The position numbers were made by a program, and so were the translations under genes. Positions 17,221 to 26,040 of a stretch of 62,027 nt of DNA are shown in pieces. The stretch covers positions 1 to 62,027 of the forward strand of contig CAXSAX010000023.1 of the NCBI GenBank assembly GCA_964235495.1. Reading direction: 5' to 3'. This DNA comes from LMUY01 sp964235495 (lineage in GTDB: Bacteria > Pseudomonadota > Alphaproteobacteria > Acetobacterales > Acetobacteraceae). Within the stretch, counting starts at the first letter, position 1. Each line of letters opens with the position of its first letter. The notes beneath the pieces are model-generated. The model made no database searches and was not told the DNA's origin. It worked only from the letters and a program-made list of their open reading frames with translations.

Positions 17221-18787
17221 CCTGGGCCCAACCCTGCGCCTCTTTGCTGCTGTTCCCGCACTCATCGCCCTGATGGCCGCCCCGCCGGCCGGGAGCCGCG
17301 AAATCCCCGGCTTCGGCGCCGTCTCGTTCCCGACCTCGTGCGCGCCAGCCGTGCAGGAGAGGTTCGAAACCGCGATCGCCCGGTTGCACGACTTCGACGG
17401 GCCGGAGAGGGCCTTCCGCGCCGTTGCGGCCGCCGACCCGCATTGCGCCATCGCGTGGTGGGGCGCCGCGATGACGGCCCGCGGCAACCCGCTCGCCGGC
17501 GCGCCCGATCCCGGCGCGTTCGCGGTGGGGCGCGGCTATGTCGTCAAGGCGCTCGCCGCCGGGCCGGCGACGCCGCGCGAGGCCGGGCTCATCGGCGCCA
17601 TGCAGGTCTATTACCGCGACCCGCACGAAAGCCAGCCCGCCCGGACCCTGGCCTACGAGGCGGCCATGCGCCGTCTGGCGCAGCGCTACCCCGATGACTT
17701 GGAGGTGCAAAGCTTCTTCGCGCTCGCGATCCTGGAAGCGGTCGACCTGACCGACAAGAGCCTGACCCGGCAACGCGAAGCCGGCCGCATCCTGGAACGC
17801 CTGTGGGCGCAGCATCCCGACCACCCCGGCGCGCCGCACTACCTCATCCATGCCTACGACTACCCACAACTTGCGGCCGGCGCGCTGGCCGCCGCGCGTG
17901 CGTACGCGGGCATCGCGCCGGCCGCCATGCATGCCCAGCACATGCCGTCGCACATCTATTCCATGCTGGGCTTGTGGCAGGATTCCATCGCGGCGAACCG
18001 TGCGGCGGCGCAGGTCGGCAACGACGGTTCCGCCCACACGGTGGCGGCGATGGACGCGATGGACCCCCATGGCATGGATTTCATCGCCTACGCGCACCTG
18101 CAGCTTGGCCAGGACGCCGCGGTGGTGGATGCCCTGGCCCTGGCCGGACCATCCGAGGAGCGCACGCTGGTGGCGGCGCGCTACCTGCTCGAGCGCAACG
18201 ACTGGGCCGGCGCCTCGACCATGCCGCTTGGAGCCGCGTCCTCCCTTGACGCGCTGACGGTGCGCTTCGTGCGCGCGCTGGGCGCGGCCCGCTCCGGCCG
18301 GATCGCCGCGGCGCGCGAGGAAGCGACGGCCCTGCGGCAGCTGCGGGAACCGTTGCTGCGCGAAGCGGGGGCCTACTGGGCCGGTTTGGTCGATGTCTAT
18401 GCCAACGCCGCCGATGCCTGGATCGCCTACGCCGCCGGCGACCCGGAACAGGCGTTGCGGTTGATGGGCGAGGCGGCGGAGCAGGATGACGGACGCGAGA
18501 AGCACATTCTGCTGGAGAACAAGCTCCTGCCGATGCGCGAGCTTTATGGTGACCTGCTGCTCGAAGCGGGACGGCCGCAGCAGGCGCTGACCGCGTTCGA
18601 GTCCAGCATGACGACGGCGCCGAACCGCTTCAACGGCTTCCTGGGCGCAGCCCGGGCGGCGCTGGCCCTGGGGCATGCGGACGAGGCGCGCCGATGGTAC
18701 GCGGCGGCAGCGGCGCTGGTGGTGGATGCATCGCCGGGGCGGCCTGAGATTCAGGAAGCCCGGCGCTTCGCCGCAGGGAAACCCTGA
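17210..18787 (+). CDS. TPR-containing secreted protein
   Basis: A 525-aa protein with a signal-like N-terminus (LRLFAAVPALIALMAAPPAGS) and repeated helical pairs of tetratricopeptide type throughout. Conserved segments include WWGAAMTARGNPLAG, HPGAPHYLIHAYDYP and HAQHMPSHIYSMLG, which mark a family of uncharacterised TPR proteins also found in other bacteria. The ATG overlaps the last codons of pssA by eleven bases. A role in envelope lipid handling is only a guess from its position. Confidence 0.78.
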   Translation: MRRSLGPTLRLFAAVPALIALMAAPPAGSREIPGFGAVSFPTSCAPAVQERFETAIARLHDFDGPERAFRAVAAADPHCAIAWWGAAMTARGNPLAGAPDPGAFAVGRGYVVKALAAGPATPREAGLIGAMQVYYRDPHESQPARTLAYEAAMRRLAQRYPDDLEVQSFFALAILEAVDLTDKSLTRQREAGRILERLWAQHPDHPGAPHYLIHAYDYPQLAAGALAAARAYAGIAPAAMHAQHMPSHIYSMLGLWQDSIAANRAAAQVGNDGSAHTVAAMDAMDPHGMDFIAYAHLQLGQDAAVVDALALAGPSEERTLVAARYLLERNDWAGASTMPLGAASSLDALTVRFVRALGAARSGRIAAAREEATALRQLREPLLREAGAYWAGLVDVYANAADAWIAYAAGDPEQALRLMGEAAEQDDGREKHILLENKLLPMRELYGDLLLEAGRPQQALTAFESSMTTAPNRFNGFLGAARAALALGHADEARRWYAAAAALVVDASPGRPEIQEARRFAAGKP

Positions 18788-18815
18788 GTCGAGCCCGGCG
18801 AACCGTGCCGTCGGG

Positions 18816-20051
18816 TCAGGTCGGCTCCGTGCCGTCCAGCTTCAGGACTTCGCCAGCCAGGTAGAGGCTGCCGCAGATCAGCGCGCGGCCCGGGGCACCC
18901 TCCAGCTTGGCCAGCGCCTCCGCCACCGTCGGCCCGGGCCGGGCCAGTCCGCCGGACGCCGCCACGATGGTCTCCACGGGCAGCGCCAAGTGTTGCCCGG
19001 GCTCCATCACCGCCCACAGGCTCGCGGCATGAGGCAGCAGCGGGCGGAGGAACTCGGCCGTGTCCTTGGCCTGCTTCATGCCGACGATGAGGTGCGTCGG
19101 ACCCCACTTCGCCAGATGCACGGCCAGCGCCTCGCCAGCCCCGGGATTATGCCCGCCGTCCAGCCACACCTCCCGGCCCGGCACCATGGCCGCCACCCGG
19201 CCGTGCAGGCGCTGCAGCCGTGCTGGCCAGGTTGCCCCCGCCACGCCGGAGAAGTCCGTGACGCCAAGCCCGGCGGCGCGCATGGCCGCGACTGCGATGC
19301 CCACATTGTCCAGCTGATGCGCGCCGGCCAGGCTGGCGGCTGGCAACGCCACCGTTCCGTCGCCATCCCGGTAGCACGAGGCGGCGCCGTCCGGTTCGAT
19401 CCACCAATCCCGCCCACGCGCCCGAACCGGGCCGAACCGGTCCAGCACGGCCAACGCCTCGGCCGGCTGCGCGCCGGTGACGTTGGGCACCCCGGGCTTG
19501 AAGATGCCTGCCTTCTCCGCCGCGATCAGCCCGAGCGTGTCGCCCAGCAGCTCCCGATGGTCCAGCGACAAGGACGTGACGGCGCAGGCCGCGGGCGTGA
19601 TGACGTTCGTCGCATCCCCGCGGCCGCCCAGGCCAACCTCCAGCACGCACAGCTCGGCCGGGGTGGCGGCAAACAGGACAAAGGCGGCCGCCGTGATCAC
19701 CTCGAACACGGTGATCGGCGCGCCGTCGTTCACCCGCTCGATCCTGTCCAGCGTGTCCGCCAGCGCCTCGTCGCTCACGAGCCGGCCGGCGATGCGGACG
19801 CGCTCGTTGAAGCGGACCAGGTGGGGCGAGGTGTAGACATGCGTCCGCAGCCCGGCGTGTTCGGCGATGGCGCGGATGAAGGCGCACGTGCTGCCCTTGC
19901 CGTTGGTGCCCGCCACGTGGATCACGGGGGGCAGCCGGCGCTGCGGGTCATCGAGTTGGCGCAGCAGGCGCAGCAGGCGGTCGAGGCTGAGGTCGATCAG
20001 CCGGGGATGCAGCCCGTGCAGACGCGCGACGACGGGCTCGATGCGGCTCAC
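18816..20051 (-). CDS. folC: Folylpolyglutamate/dihydrofolate synthase
   Basis: Adds glutamate to dihydropteroate and folates. The 411-aa length is normal. HVAGTNGKGSTCAF is the ATP-binding P-loop, and the Mur-ligase-like LEVGLGGRGDATNVI and DGGHNPGAGEALA motifs are present. It is the last gene of the trpB-trpA-cupin-accD-folC run, starting seven bases after accD, the canonical accD-folC order of proteobacteria. Confidence 0.95.
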   Translation of the reverse strand: MSRIEPVVARLHGLHPRLIDLSLDRLLRLLRQLDDPQRRLPPVIHVAGTNGKGSTCAFIRAIAEHAGLRTHVYTSPHLVRFNERVRIAGRLVSDEALADTLDRIERVNDGAPITVFEVITAAAFVLFAATPAELCVLEVGLGGRGDATNVITPAACAVTSLSLDHRELLGDTLGLIAAEKAGIFKPGVPNVTGAQPAEALAVLDRFGPVRARGRDWWIEPDGAASCYRDGDGTVALPAASLAGAHQLDNVGIAVAAMRAAGLGVTDFSGVAGATWPARLQRLHGRVAAMVPGREVWLDGGHNPGAGEALAVHLAKWGPTHLIVGMKQAKDTAEFLRPLLPHAASLWAVMEPGQHLALPVETIVAASGGLARPGPTVAEALAKLEGAPGRALICGSLYLAGEVLKLDGTEPT

Positions 20052-20058
20052 GCCCGGC

Positions 20059-20937
20059 TCAGGCCTGGGCAGGAGCCGGCTCGGCCCGCACGTCCCGCAG
20101 CATCGCGATGACCCGGCCCAGCGTGGCGGCCATCTCGCCCCGGGGCACCACCATGTCCACGATGCCGTGCTCGTGCAGGTACTCCGCCCGCTGGAAGCCC
20201 TCCGGCAGGGTCTCGCGCACGGTTTGCTCGATGACCCGGGCGCCCGCGAAGCCGATGAGGGCGCCGGGTTCGGCGATCTGGATATCCCCCAGCATGGCGA
20301 AGCTGGCGGTGACGCCGCCGGTGGTTGGGTCAGTCAGCACGGTGATGAAGGGCAGGCGCGCCTGCTTGACCATGGTGGCGGCGATGGTGGTGCGCGGCAT
20401 CTGCATAAGGCTCACCGCGCCCTCCTGCATGCGCGCGCCGCCGGAGGCGGTGAAGATCACCAGCGCTGCATCCTGCAGCACGGCCAGGCGGGCGGCGGCG
20501 ACGATGCCCTCGCCGACGGCCGCACCCATGGACCCGGCCATGAACTCGAACGCCATGGCCGCGACGACGGCCTTCTGGCCGCCCACGGCGCCGTGGGCGA
20601 CGATGATGGCGTCGTCCAGGCCGGTCTTCTCGCGGGCGTCGCGCAGCCGGTCGGCGTAGCGCTTCTGGTCGCGGAAGCGCAGCGGGTCGGCGGGCGCCTT
20701 GGGCAGCTCGATCCGGGTGAACTGCCCGGCGTCGAACGTCCACGCCAGCCGCTCGGGCGCGGTCGGGCGCAAGTGGTGGGCGCAGTGCGGGCAGACCTTG
20801 AGGTTGCGGTCCAGGTCCTTGTTGAAGATCATCTGCTGGCAGGCGGGACATTGCTGCCAGAGGTCCGGCACCTCCCGCGTGTCCTGGCCCAGCCAGGAGC
20901 GGATGCGGGGTCGGACGACCTCGGTGAGCCAGCTCAA
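20059..20937 (-). CDS. accD: Acetyl-CoA carboxylase carboxyltransferase beta subunit
   Basis: The carboxyltransferase beta subunit for malonyl-CoA synthesis, 292 aa. The N-terminal zinc ribbon CPACQQMIF...CPHCAHH and the crotonase-fold core with FTASGGARMQEG and MLGDIQIAEPGALIGFAG are present. The start is TTG at 20937, fixed by the family N-terminus (SWLTEVVRPRIRS) and by the overlap with the cupin stop (TTGA). The weak start may set AccD dose by coupling. Confidence 0.95.
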   Translation of the reverse strand: MSWLTEVVRPRIRSWLGQDTREVPDLWQQCPACQQMIFNKDLDRNLKVCPHCAHHLRPTAPERLAWTFDAGQFTRIELPKAPADPLRFRDQKRYADRLRDAREKTGLDDAIIVAHGAVGGQKAVVAAMAFEFMAGSMGAAVGEGIVAAARLAVLQDAALVIFTASGGARMQEGAVSLMQMPRTTIAATMVKQARLPFITVLTDPTTGGVTASFAMLGDIQIAEPGALIGFAGARVIEQTVRETLPEGFQRAEYLHEHGIVDMVVPRGEMAATLGRVIAMLRDVRAEPAPAQA

Positions 20938-21407
20938 GCCAACGAACTCGGCAGGGGGAGGGAGGCCGCGACGGCCTGTTCCAGGTCGGGCAGCAGGACG
21001 ACGCTCTCCTGCTCGTTCGGGTCCGTGCGGGCGATCACGGCCACGGCCGGCTCGATGCTGCTCGGATTGTACGGCAGGTGCGGCATGTCGGCCGGTATGT
21101 AGAGGAAATCGCCGGGCTCGACGACCGTGTGGTGCTCCAGCCGCGGGCCATGCCAGACGGCGGAGCTGCCGCTCAGGGCGTAGATGGCAGTCTCGTGCGT
21201 TGCGTGCTTGTGGGCCTTGGCGCGGGCGCTGGGCGGGATGGTGACGAGCTGCAGGTGGATTCCCTGTGCCCCGGCCGTCTCGGACGAGATGCCGACGGCG
21301 TAGTCGAGACCTTGCTTGCCGGTGAACCGCTCGCCACCCCGCACCAGGCGGGCTGCGGCCGGCGCCTCCATTGCATCGCCGGGCATGGGCGCTCCCCTCG
21401 CGGTCAC
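20934..21407 (-). CDS. Cupin-domain protein
   Basis: A 157-aa single-domain cupin. The first motif is seen as HKHATHETAIYALSGSS, giving three His and one Glu as a likely metal site, and the second as EPGDFLYIPADMPHLP. It starts by GTG overlap with the trpA stop (GTGA; internal Met codons at 21386 and 21371 are alternatives) and stops by TTGA overlap with accD. Its place between trpA and accD ties its expression to both, but no function can be assigned. Sugar- or cofactor-related roles are typical for such cupins. Confidence 0.8.
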   Translation of the reverse strand: MTARGAPMPGDAMEAPAAARLVRGGERFTGKQGLDYAVGISSETAGAQGIHLQLVTIPPSARAKAHKHATHETAIYALSGSSAVWHGPRLEHHTVVEPGDFLYIPADMPHLPYNPSSIEPAVAVIARTDPNEQESVVLLPDLEQAVAASLPLPSSLA

Positions 21408-22234
21408 GCGGCCGCCCTCACGCCTCGCACGCCCTCTGCCAGGCCGCGCACCTGGTCCAGCACGCGCTGCACGCTGTCCGGCGCGGGGCGGCCCTGCGCG
21501 TCCAGGCTGGCGGCCAGCGTGTCGATCAGCGCGGAGGCCACCACGGCGGCGTCCGCCACGGCCACCGCCTCCGCCGCCTGCGCGGGCGTGCGGATGCCGA
21601 AGCCGATCGCGATGGGCAGGTCCGTGGCGGCGCGCACCCGGGGGATGGCGGCGGCCAGGTGCTCCTTGGTGGCGGTGCGGGTGCCGGTGATGCCGGCAAT
21701 GCTCACGTAGTACACGAAGCCCGAGCTGCCGTTGAGCACGTGCGGAAGCCGCGCCGAGTCCGTGGTAGGCGCCACGAGCCGGATGATGTCGAGGCCGCTG
21801 GCGGCCGCCGGGCTGGACAGCCAGTCCGCTTCCTCGCTCGGCAGGTCCACCACGATCAGCCCGTCCACCCCGGCGGCGGCGGCGTCCGTGCAGAAGCGCT
21901 CGGGGCCGTAGGACAGCACGGGATTGAGGTAGCCCATCAGGATCACCGGCGTATGGGCGTCCACGGCGCGGAACCCGGCGACCATCGCCAGCGTGCCGGC
22001 CAGCGTCGCTCCCGCCTTGAGCCCGCGCAGCCCCGCCGCCTGGATGGTCGGGCCGTCCGCCATCGGGTCGGTGAACGGCATGCCGATCTCGATCAGGTCC
22101 GCGCCCGCGCCGGGCATGCCGTGCAGGATGGCGGCGCTGGTCGCCTCGTCCGGGTCGTAGGCTTCCAGGAACGGGATCAGCGCGCCGCGGCCTGCCTGCC
22201 TGAGCAGGGCGAAGCGGGCGGCGATGCGGCTCAC
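21404..22234 (-). CDS. trpA: Tryptophan synthase alpha subunit
   Basis: Cleaves indole-3-glycerol phosphate to indole. The 276-aa TIM barrel has the catalytic Glu in LIEIGMPFTDPMADGP and the Asp in GLIVVDLPSEEADW; the phosphate-binding GFGIRTPAQA lies near the end. The GTG start overlaps the trpB stop (GTGA), which is supported by family length; the frame continues upstream through trpB, but that part is a shadow. Confidence 0.95.
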   Translation of the reverse strand: MSRIAARFALLRQAGRGALIPFLEAYDPDEATSAAILHGMPGAGADLIEIGMPFTDPMADGPTIQAAGLRGLKAGATLAGTLAMVAGFRAVDAHTPVILMGYLNPVLSYGPERFCTDAAAAGVDGLIVVDLPSEEADWLSSPAAASGLDIIRLVAPTTDSARLPHVLNGSSGFVYYVSIAGITGTRTATKEHLAAAIPRVRAATDLPIAIGFGIRTPAQAAEAVAVADAAVVASALIDTLAASLDAQGRPAPDSVQRVLDQVRGLAEGVRGVRAAA

Positions 22235-23457
22235 AGCTTGACGCCGAGGTGCTCTGCCACCGCGAAGATGTCCTTGTCGCCGCGGCCGCACAGGTTCATC
22301 AGCACGATCTCGTCTTGGCCCATCGACGGGGCGATTTTGGCTACGTGCGCGAGCGCGTGCGCCGGCTCCAGGGCGGGGATGATGCCCTCGGTGCGGGTGC
22401 AGAGCTGGAAGGCGTCCAGCGCCTCCGCGTCGGTCGCGGCCACGTACTCCACCCGGCCGATCTCGTGCAGCCAGGCGTGCTCCGGGCCGATGCCGGGGTA
22501 GTCCAGCCCGGCGCTGATGCTGTGCGCCTCGGTGATCTGACCGTCCGCGTCCTGCAGCAAGTAGGTGCGGTTGCCGTGCAGCACGCCGGGCCGCCCGCGC
22601 GACAGGCTCGCGGCATGCTCGCCTGTGTCCAGCCCGCGACCGGCCGCTTCCACGCCGATCAGGCGCACGTCCGGGTCGTCCAGGAACGGGTGGAACAGCC
22701 CCATCGCGTTGGAGCCGCCGCCGATCGCCGCCACCACGGCGTGCGGCAGGCGGCCTTCGGCGGCCAGCATCTGCGCCCGCGCCTCCGTGCCGATCACGCT
22801 CTGGAAGTCCCGCACCATCGCCGGGTAGGGATGCGGCCCGGCGACGGTGCCGATCAGGTAGTAGGTATCCGCCACGTTGGCGACCCAGTCGCGCATGGCG
22901 TCGTTCATCGCGTCCTTCAGCGTGCCGGCGCCGGAGCTGACGGGCACGACCTCGGCGCCCAGCAGCTTCATGCGGAACACGTTGGGCTTCTGCCGCTCGA
23001 TGTCCGTGGCGCCCATGTAGATGCTGCACGGCAAGCCGAACAGCGCGCAGACGGTGGCGGTGGCCACGCCGTGCTGGCCGGCGCCGGTTTCCGCGATGAT
23101 GCGCGTCTTGCCCATGCGGGTGGCCAGCAGGATCTGGCCCATGCAGTTGTTGATCTTGTGCGACCCGGTGTGGTTCAGCTCGTCGCGCTTGAAGTAGATG
23201 CGCGCGCCGCCGAGCCGCCGGGTCAGCCGCTCGGCGAACCAGAGCGGGCTGGGACGGCCCACGTAGTCCTTCAGGTAGCGGTCGAGTTCGGCCTGGAACG
23301 CCGGGTCCTGCTTGGCCTGCTCGTAGGCGGCTTCCACGCCCAGAACCAGGGGCATCAGCGTCTCGGCCACGAACCGCCCGCCGAAGCCGCCGAAGCGGCC
23401 ACGCCCGTCCGGGCCGGAGCGCAGCGTGTTGGGCAGGGCGGGAGACAACTCGTTCAT
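22231..23457 (-). CDS. trpB: Tryptophan synthase beta subunit
   Basis: Condenses indole with serine using PLP. The 408-aa length is normal. The PLP lysine is in ELNHTGSHKINN, and GGGSNAMG binds the phosphate. The start at 23457 gives the expected N-terminus. trpF, which often precedes trpB in alphaproteobacteria, is not here; a divergent CorA gene lies 96 bases away, so the operon promoter must be in that gap. Confidence 0.96.
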   Translation of the reverse strand: MNELSPALPNTLRSGPDGRGRFGGFGGRFVAETLMPLVLGVEAAYEQAKQDPAFQAELDRYLKDYVGRPSPLWFAERLTRRLGGARIYFKRDELNHTGSHKINNCMGQILLATRMGKTRIIAETGAGQHGVATATVCALFGLPCSIYMGATDIERQKPNVFRMKLLGAEVVPVSSGAGTLKDAMNDAMRDWVANVADTYYLIGTVAGPHPYPAMVRDFQSVIGTEARAQMLAAEGRLPHAVVAAIGGGSNAMGLFHPFLDDPDVRLIGVEAAGRGLDTGEHAASLSRGRPGVLHGNRTYLLQDADGQITEAHSISAGLDYPGIGPEHAWLHEIGRVEYVAATDAEALDAFQLCTRTEGIIPALEPAHALAHVAKIAPSMGQDEIVLMNLCGRGDKDIFAVAEHLGVKL

Positions 23458-23553
23458 GGCCGGCACTCCGTTCGCTGCGGGACATAGCGCGCCGGTCGCC
23501 ATTGGCCAACTCGCCCGGCGCTTGTAGGCGCGGTAAACCCGGTCCACCCATCC

Positions 23554-24537
23554 ATGAGGCAGCCCGTGCTCTATGCCAATGACGGCGCCAGTCCGCGCCA
23601 ATCGCTCCAGCCCGGCCCGCATCTGTCCAGCGACGCAAGCTGGATCGACCTGCTCAGCCCGACCGACGACGAGCGGGCCGCGGTCGAGCGCCTGACCGGG
23701 CTGCGCGTGCCGTCGCGGGACAACCTTGCCGAGATCGAGACCTCAAGCCGCCTCTACCGCGAGGGCGGCACGAGCTATCTCAGCATGCCCTACAGCTACC
23801 TGGCCGCCGATGGCCGCTCCGCCGTGATCCCGGTCGGCTTCGTCCTGTCTGCGGCGCGGCTGCTCACCGTGCGCTTCGCCGTCCTGCCGGCGTTCGAGAC
23901 ATACGCCGAGGCCTTCGCGCATGGCGGCAGGCTCGGCAGCGCGGAGGCGTTCGTGGGCCTGCTGGAGACGATCATCTCCCGGCTGGCCGACGTGCTGGAG
24001 CGGGTGGCCGGCGAACTGAACGGCTTGTCGAAAACCACCTTCCAGGCGGAGGACCCGAATGTCCGGCGCAGCGTGCGCCGGGCGGACCGCGCCCTGCGCA
24101 CCACCCTCGGCGCCGTCGGCCGGTGCGGAGACACGCTGGGCAATTTGCGGGACAGCGTGCTGGGCATCGGCCGGATCGCCGCCTACGTGCAGCAGACGGC
24201 GGATTGCTGGCCGGCGGAGCTGAAGGGACGCCTGGCGACGCTGCGGCAGGACATCGCGTCGCTGAACGACTACGACCAGCAACTGAGCAGCAAGGTCAGC
24301 TTCCTGCTCGACGCCGTGCTGGGCTTCATCAACATCGAGCAGAACAACGGCATCAAGGTGCTGACGATCGCGTCCGTCGCCGGCATTCCGCCGACCTTCG
24401 TGGTCGGCCTCTACGGCATGAACTTCAAGTTCATGCCGGAGTACGACTGGGTTTACGGCTACCAGTATGCCTGGGGAGTCATCCTGCTCAGCATCGTGGT
24501 TCCGCTCGTGTGGTTCCGCGTCAAAGGCTGGATCTAG
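23554..24537 (+). CDS. CorA/ZntB-family metal ion transporter
   Basis: A 2-TM-GxN cation channel of 327 aa. The long cytoplasmic helical funnel precedes two C-terminal membrane helices; the pore signature YGMNF is at the end of the first (IASVAGIPPTFVVGLYGMNF). Motif and length fit both CorA (Mg2+, Co2+) and ZntB (Zn2+); the ion cannot be told. The stop codon overlaps that of the convergent SCP2 gene (CTAG). Confidence 0.9.
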   Translation: MRQPVLYANDGASPRQSLQPGPHLSSDASWIDLLSPTDDERAAVERLTGLRVPSRDNLAEIETSSRLYREGGTSYLSMPYSYLAADGRSAVIPVGFVLSAARLLTVRFAVLPAFETYAEAFAHGGRLGSAEAFVGLLETIISRLADVLERVAGELNGLSKTTFQAEDPNVRRSVRRADRALRTTLGAVGRCGDTLGNLRDSVLGIGRIAAYVQQTADCWPAELKGRLATLRQDIASLNDYDQQLSSKVSFLLDAVLGFINIEQNNGIKVLTIASVAGIPPTFVVGLYGMNFKFMPEYDWVYGYQYAWGVILLSIVVPLVWFRVKGWI

Positions 24538-24833
24538 CCGAGCAGGGAGCCGAGCTTCATCGCGGGCGCCATGTCTCCCACCACATCCAGCTTGCCCAGG
24601 GTGTAGGCATCCATCGGGCTCATGTCGCCCGCCATCAGGTCCTTCAGGTCGGAGGCGGCCACCGTGATGGTGGTGTCCGGCGCATGGCCCGTCTCGGCCA
24701 CTGTCGGCGGGTCTGCCTTGCCGTCAAGGAAGATGCTGCCGTCGCCACCGAGGTCGAACAGGATGCTGGCCCCGATCGGTGCGGCGCCCTGCAGCTTCTC
24801 GCGCAACGCCGCTTCCAGCTCATCGCGGATCAT
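24534..24833 (-). CDS. SCP2 sterol-binding-domain protein
   Basis: A 99-aa SCP2-type lipid-binding protein with the typical GASILFDLGGDGSIFLDGKA stretch and the C-terminal LMAGDMSPMDAYTLGKLDVVGDM segment. Small bacterial versions are unassigned; they bind hydrophobic ligands such as fatty acyl chains. It follows the suf operon by 15 bases on the same strand and may be its last gene. Confidence 0.87.
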   Translation of the reverse strand: MIRDELEAALREKLQGAAPIGASILFDLGGDGSIFLDGKADPPTVAETGHAPDTTITVAASDLKDLMAGDMSPMDAYTLGKLDVVGDMAPAMKLGSLLG

Positions 24834-24848
24834 GGCCGACGCTCCTGC

Positions 24849-25217
24849 TCAGACATGGAAGCTCTCGCCGCAGCCGCAGCGGCCCTTCTCGTTGGGGTTG
24901 ACGAAGGTGAACCCGGCGGACAGGTCCTGCACCTGGTAGTCCATGGTGGTGCCGATCAGGAACAGGCTCGCCTTGCGGTCTACCAGCACGGTCAGGCCGT
25001 GGTCGGTCACCACCTCGTCGCCGGGCCCGGGCTCAGCCACCCATTCCATGCGGTAGGACATGCCGGAGCAGCCCTTGGTGCTGACGTCGATGCGCAGCAA
25101 CATGCCTTTCTGCGCGCCGCCGTAGAGCGCGCCCAGGCGGTGGGCGGCGGCGTCGCTCAGCGTCATCAGCGGCGGCAAGGCGCGGCGGGGCTTGGTGGCG
25201 GTCTGTGTGGTGCTCAT
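24849..25217 (-). CDS. sufA: Iron-sulfur cluster assembly accessory protein (A-type carrier)
   Basis: A 122-aa HesB/IscA/SufA-family carrier that takes clusters from the SufBCD scaffold to target proteins. The three conserved cysteines are present, one in TKGCSGMSY and two in GRCGCGESF. It lies downstream of sufT, so SufA is the natural name, though IscA and SufA cannot be separated by sequence alone. Confidence 0.92.
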   Translation of the reverse strand: MSTTQTATKPRRALPPLMTLSDAAAHRLGALYGGAQKGMLLRIDVSTKGCSGMSYRMEWVAEPGPGDEVVTDHGLTVLVDRKASLFLIGTTMDYQVQDLSAGFTFVNPNEKGRCGCGESFHV

Positions 25218-25241
25218 CGTGTCATCCCAGATCGTGACGCG

Positions 25242-25592
25242 TCAGAACATGTTCAACGCGAGGCGGGCTTCCTCCGTCATCCGGCTCGGGTCCCAAGGCG
25301 GATCCCAAACCGTCTCCACGTCGCAGCCGGTCACCCCAGGCACCATCATGATGGCGTCCCGCGCTTGCACCGGCAGTTCCTGCGCGGACGGGCAGCCTGG
25401 CGCGGTCAGCGTCATCTCGACTTTGACGTGGCCTTCGTCCGAGATGTCGATGAGGTAGATCAAGCCCAGCTCGTAGATGTTGACCGGGATTTCCGGGTCA
25501 TACACCGTGCCGATGGCGTTGATCACCGCATCCTCGTTCAGGGCCGGCTCGGTCGCCCCATCCGGGGACCAGCTTCCGTGCGTGTCAGCCAT
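25242..25592 (-). CDS. sufT: SUF system protein SufT (MIP18/DUF59)
   Basis: A 116-aa DUF59 protein. The family motif VYDPEIPVNIYELGLIY is followed by LTAPGCPSAQELP with the conserved Cys, and the tail VWDPPWDPSRMTEEAR. SufT helps mature iron-sulfur proteins under high cluster demand. The start at 25592 overlaps the sufU end by eight bases; an earlier Met at 25613 would lengthen it without family support. Confidence 0.92.
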   Translation of the reverse strand: MADTHGSWSPDGATEPALNEDAVINAIGTVYDPEIPVNIYELGLIYLIDISDEGHVKVEMTLTAPGCPSAQELPVQARDAIMMVPGVTGCDVETVWDPPWDPSRMTEEARLALNMF

Positions 25593-26040
25593 GAGCGGCT
25601 CCTTCCAGCGCACCGAGCAGCGCGTCCCACGGCAGGGTGGCGCATTTCAGCCTGGATTTATACTCGTGCAGCCCAGACAGCGGCAGCAGGGGCGTCATCT
25701 CCGCATCGCAATCGGCGCACGCGGCGCACGCGCCGGTGCGCAGCATGGCGCGAAACCGCTCCGCCAGGTCGCGCACCGCCGCCGGCGAGCGGCCGGTCAC
25801 CGCCTCCACCATCAGATCCGCCGACGCCAGGCTGATCGCGCAGCCGCGCGCATCGAACCCAGCTTCCGCGATCCGGTCCCCGTCCATACGCACGCGCACC
25901 TCGACCCGGTCGCCGCACATCGGGTTGTCGCCCTTGGCCGCCCCGTCGAAGGGGTCGAGCCGGCGCTGATGGCGCGGGTTGCGGCCGTGTTCCAGGATCG
26001 CCTCCTGGTAAAGCTCCCGCACGTCGGTGAATCCGTCCAT
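25585..26040 (-). CDS. sufU: SufU-like iron-sulfur assembly protein
   Basis: A 151-aa IscU/NifU-like protein of the SufU group. Conserved cysteines are in DNPMCGDRVEV, ARGCAIS and SRLKCATLPW, with an insertion between the second and third (here Cys-rich, ACAACADCDAEM) as in SufU. SufU binds zinc and accepts sulfur from SufS, replacing SufE; no sufE is seen here. The start overlaps the sufS stop (TGATG). Confidence 0.92.
   Translation of the reverse strand: MDGFTDVRELYQEAILEHGRNPRHQRRLDPFDGAAKGDNPMCGDRVEVRVRMDGDRIAEAGFDARGCAISLASADLMVEAVTGRSPAAVRDLAERFRAMLRTGACAACADCDAEMTPLLPLSGLHEYKSRLKCATLPWDALLGALEGAAHG

Noticed and set aside
24534..24537. Overlapping convergent stop codons (CTAG), also at 45659-45662
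   Set aside because: Striking but expected by chance in a compact genome; CTAG allows stops on both strands.
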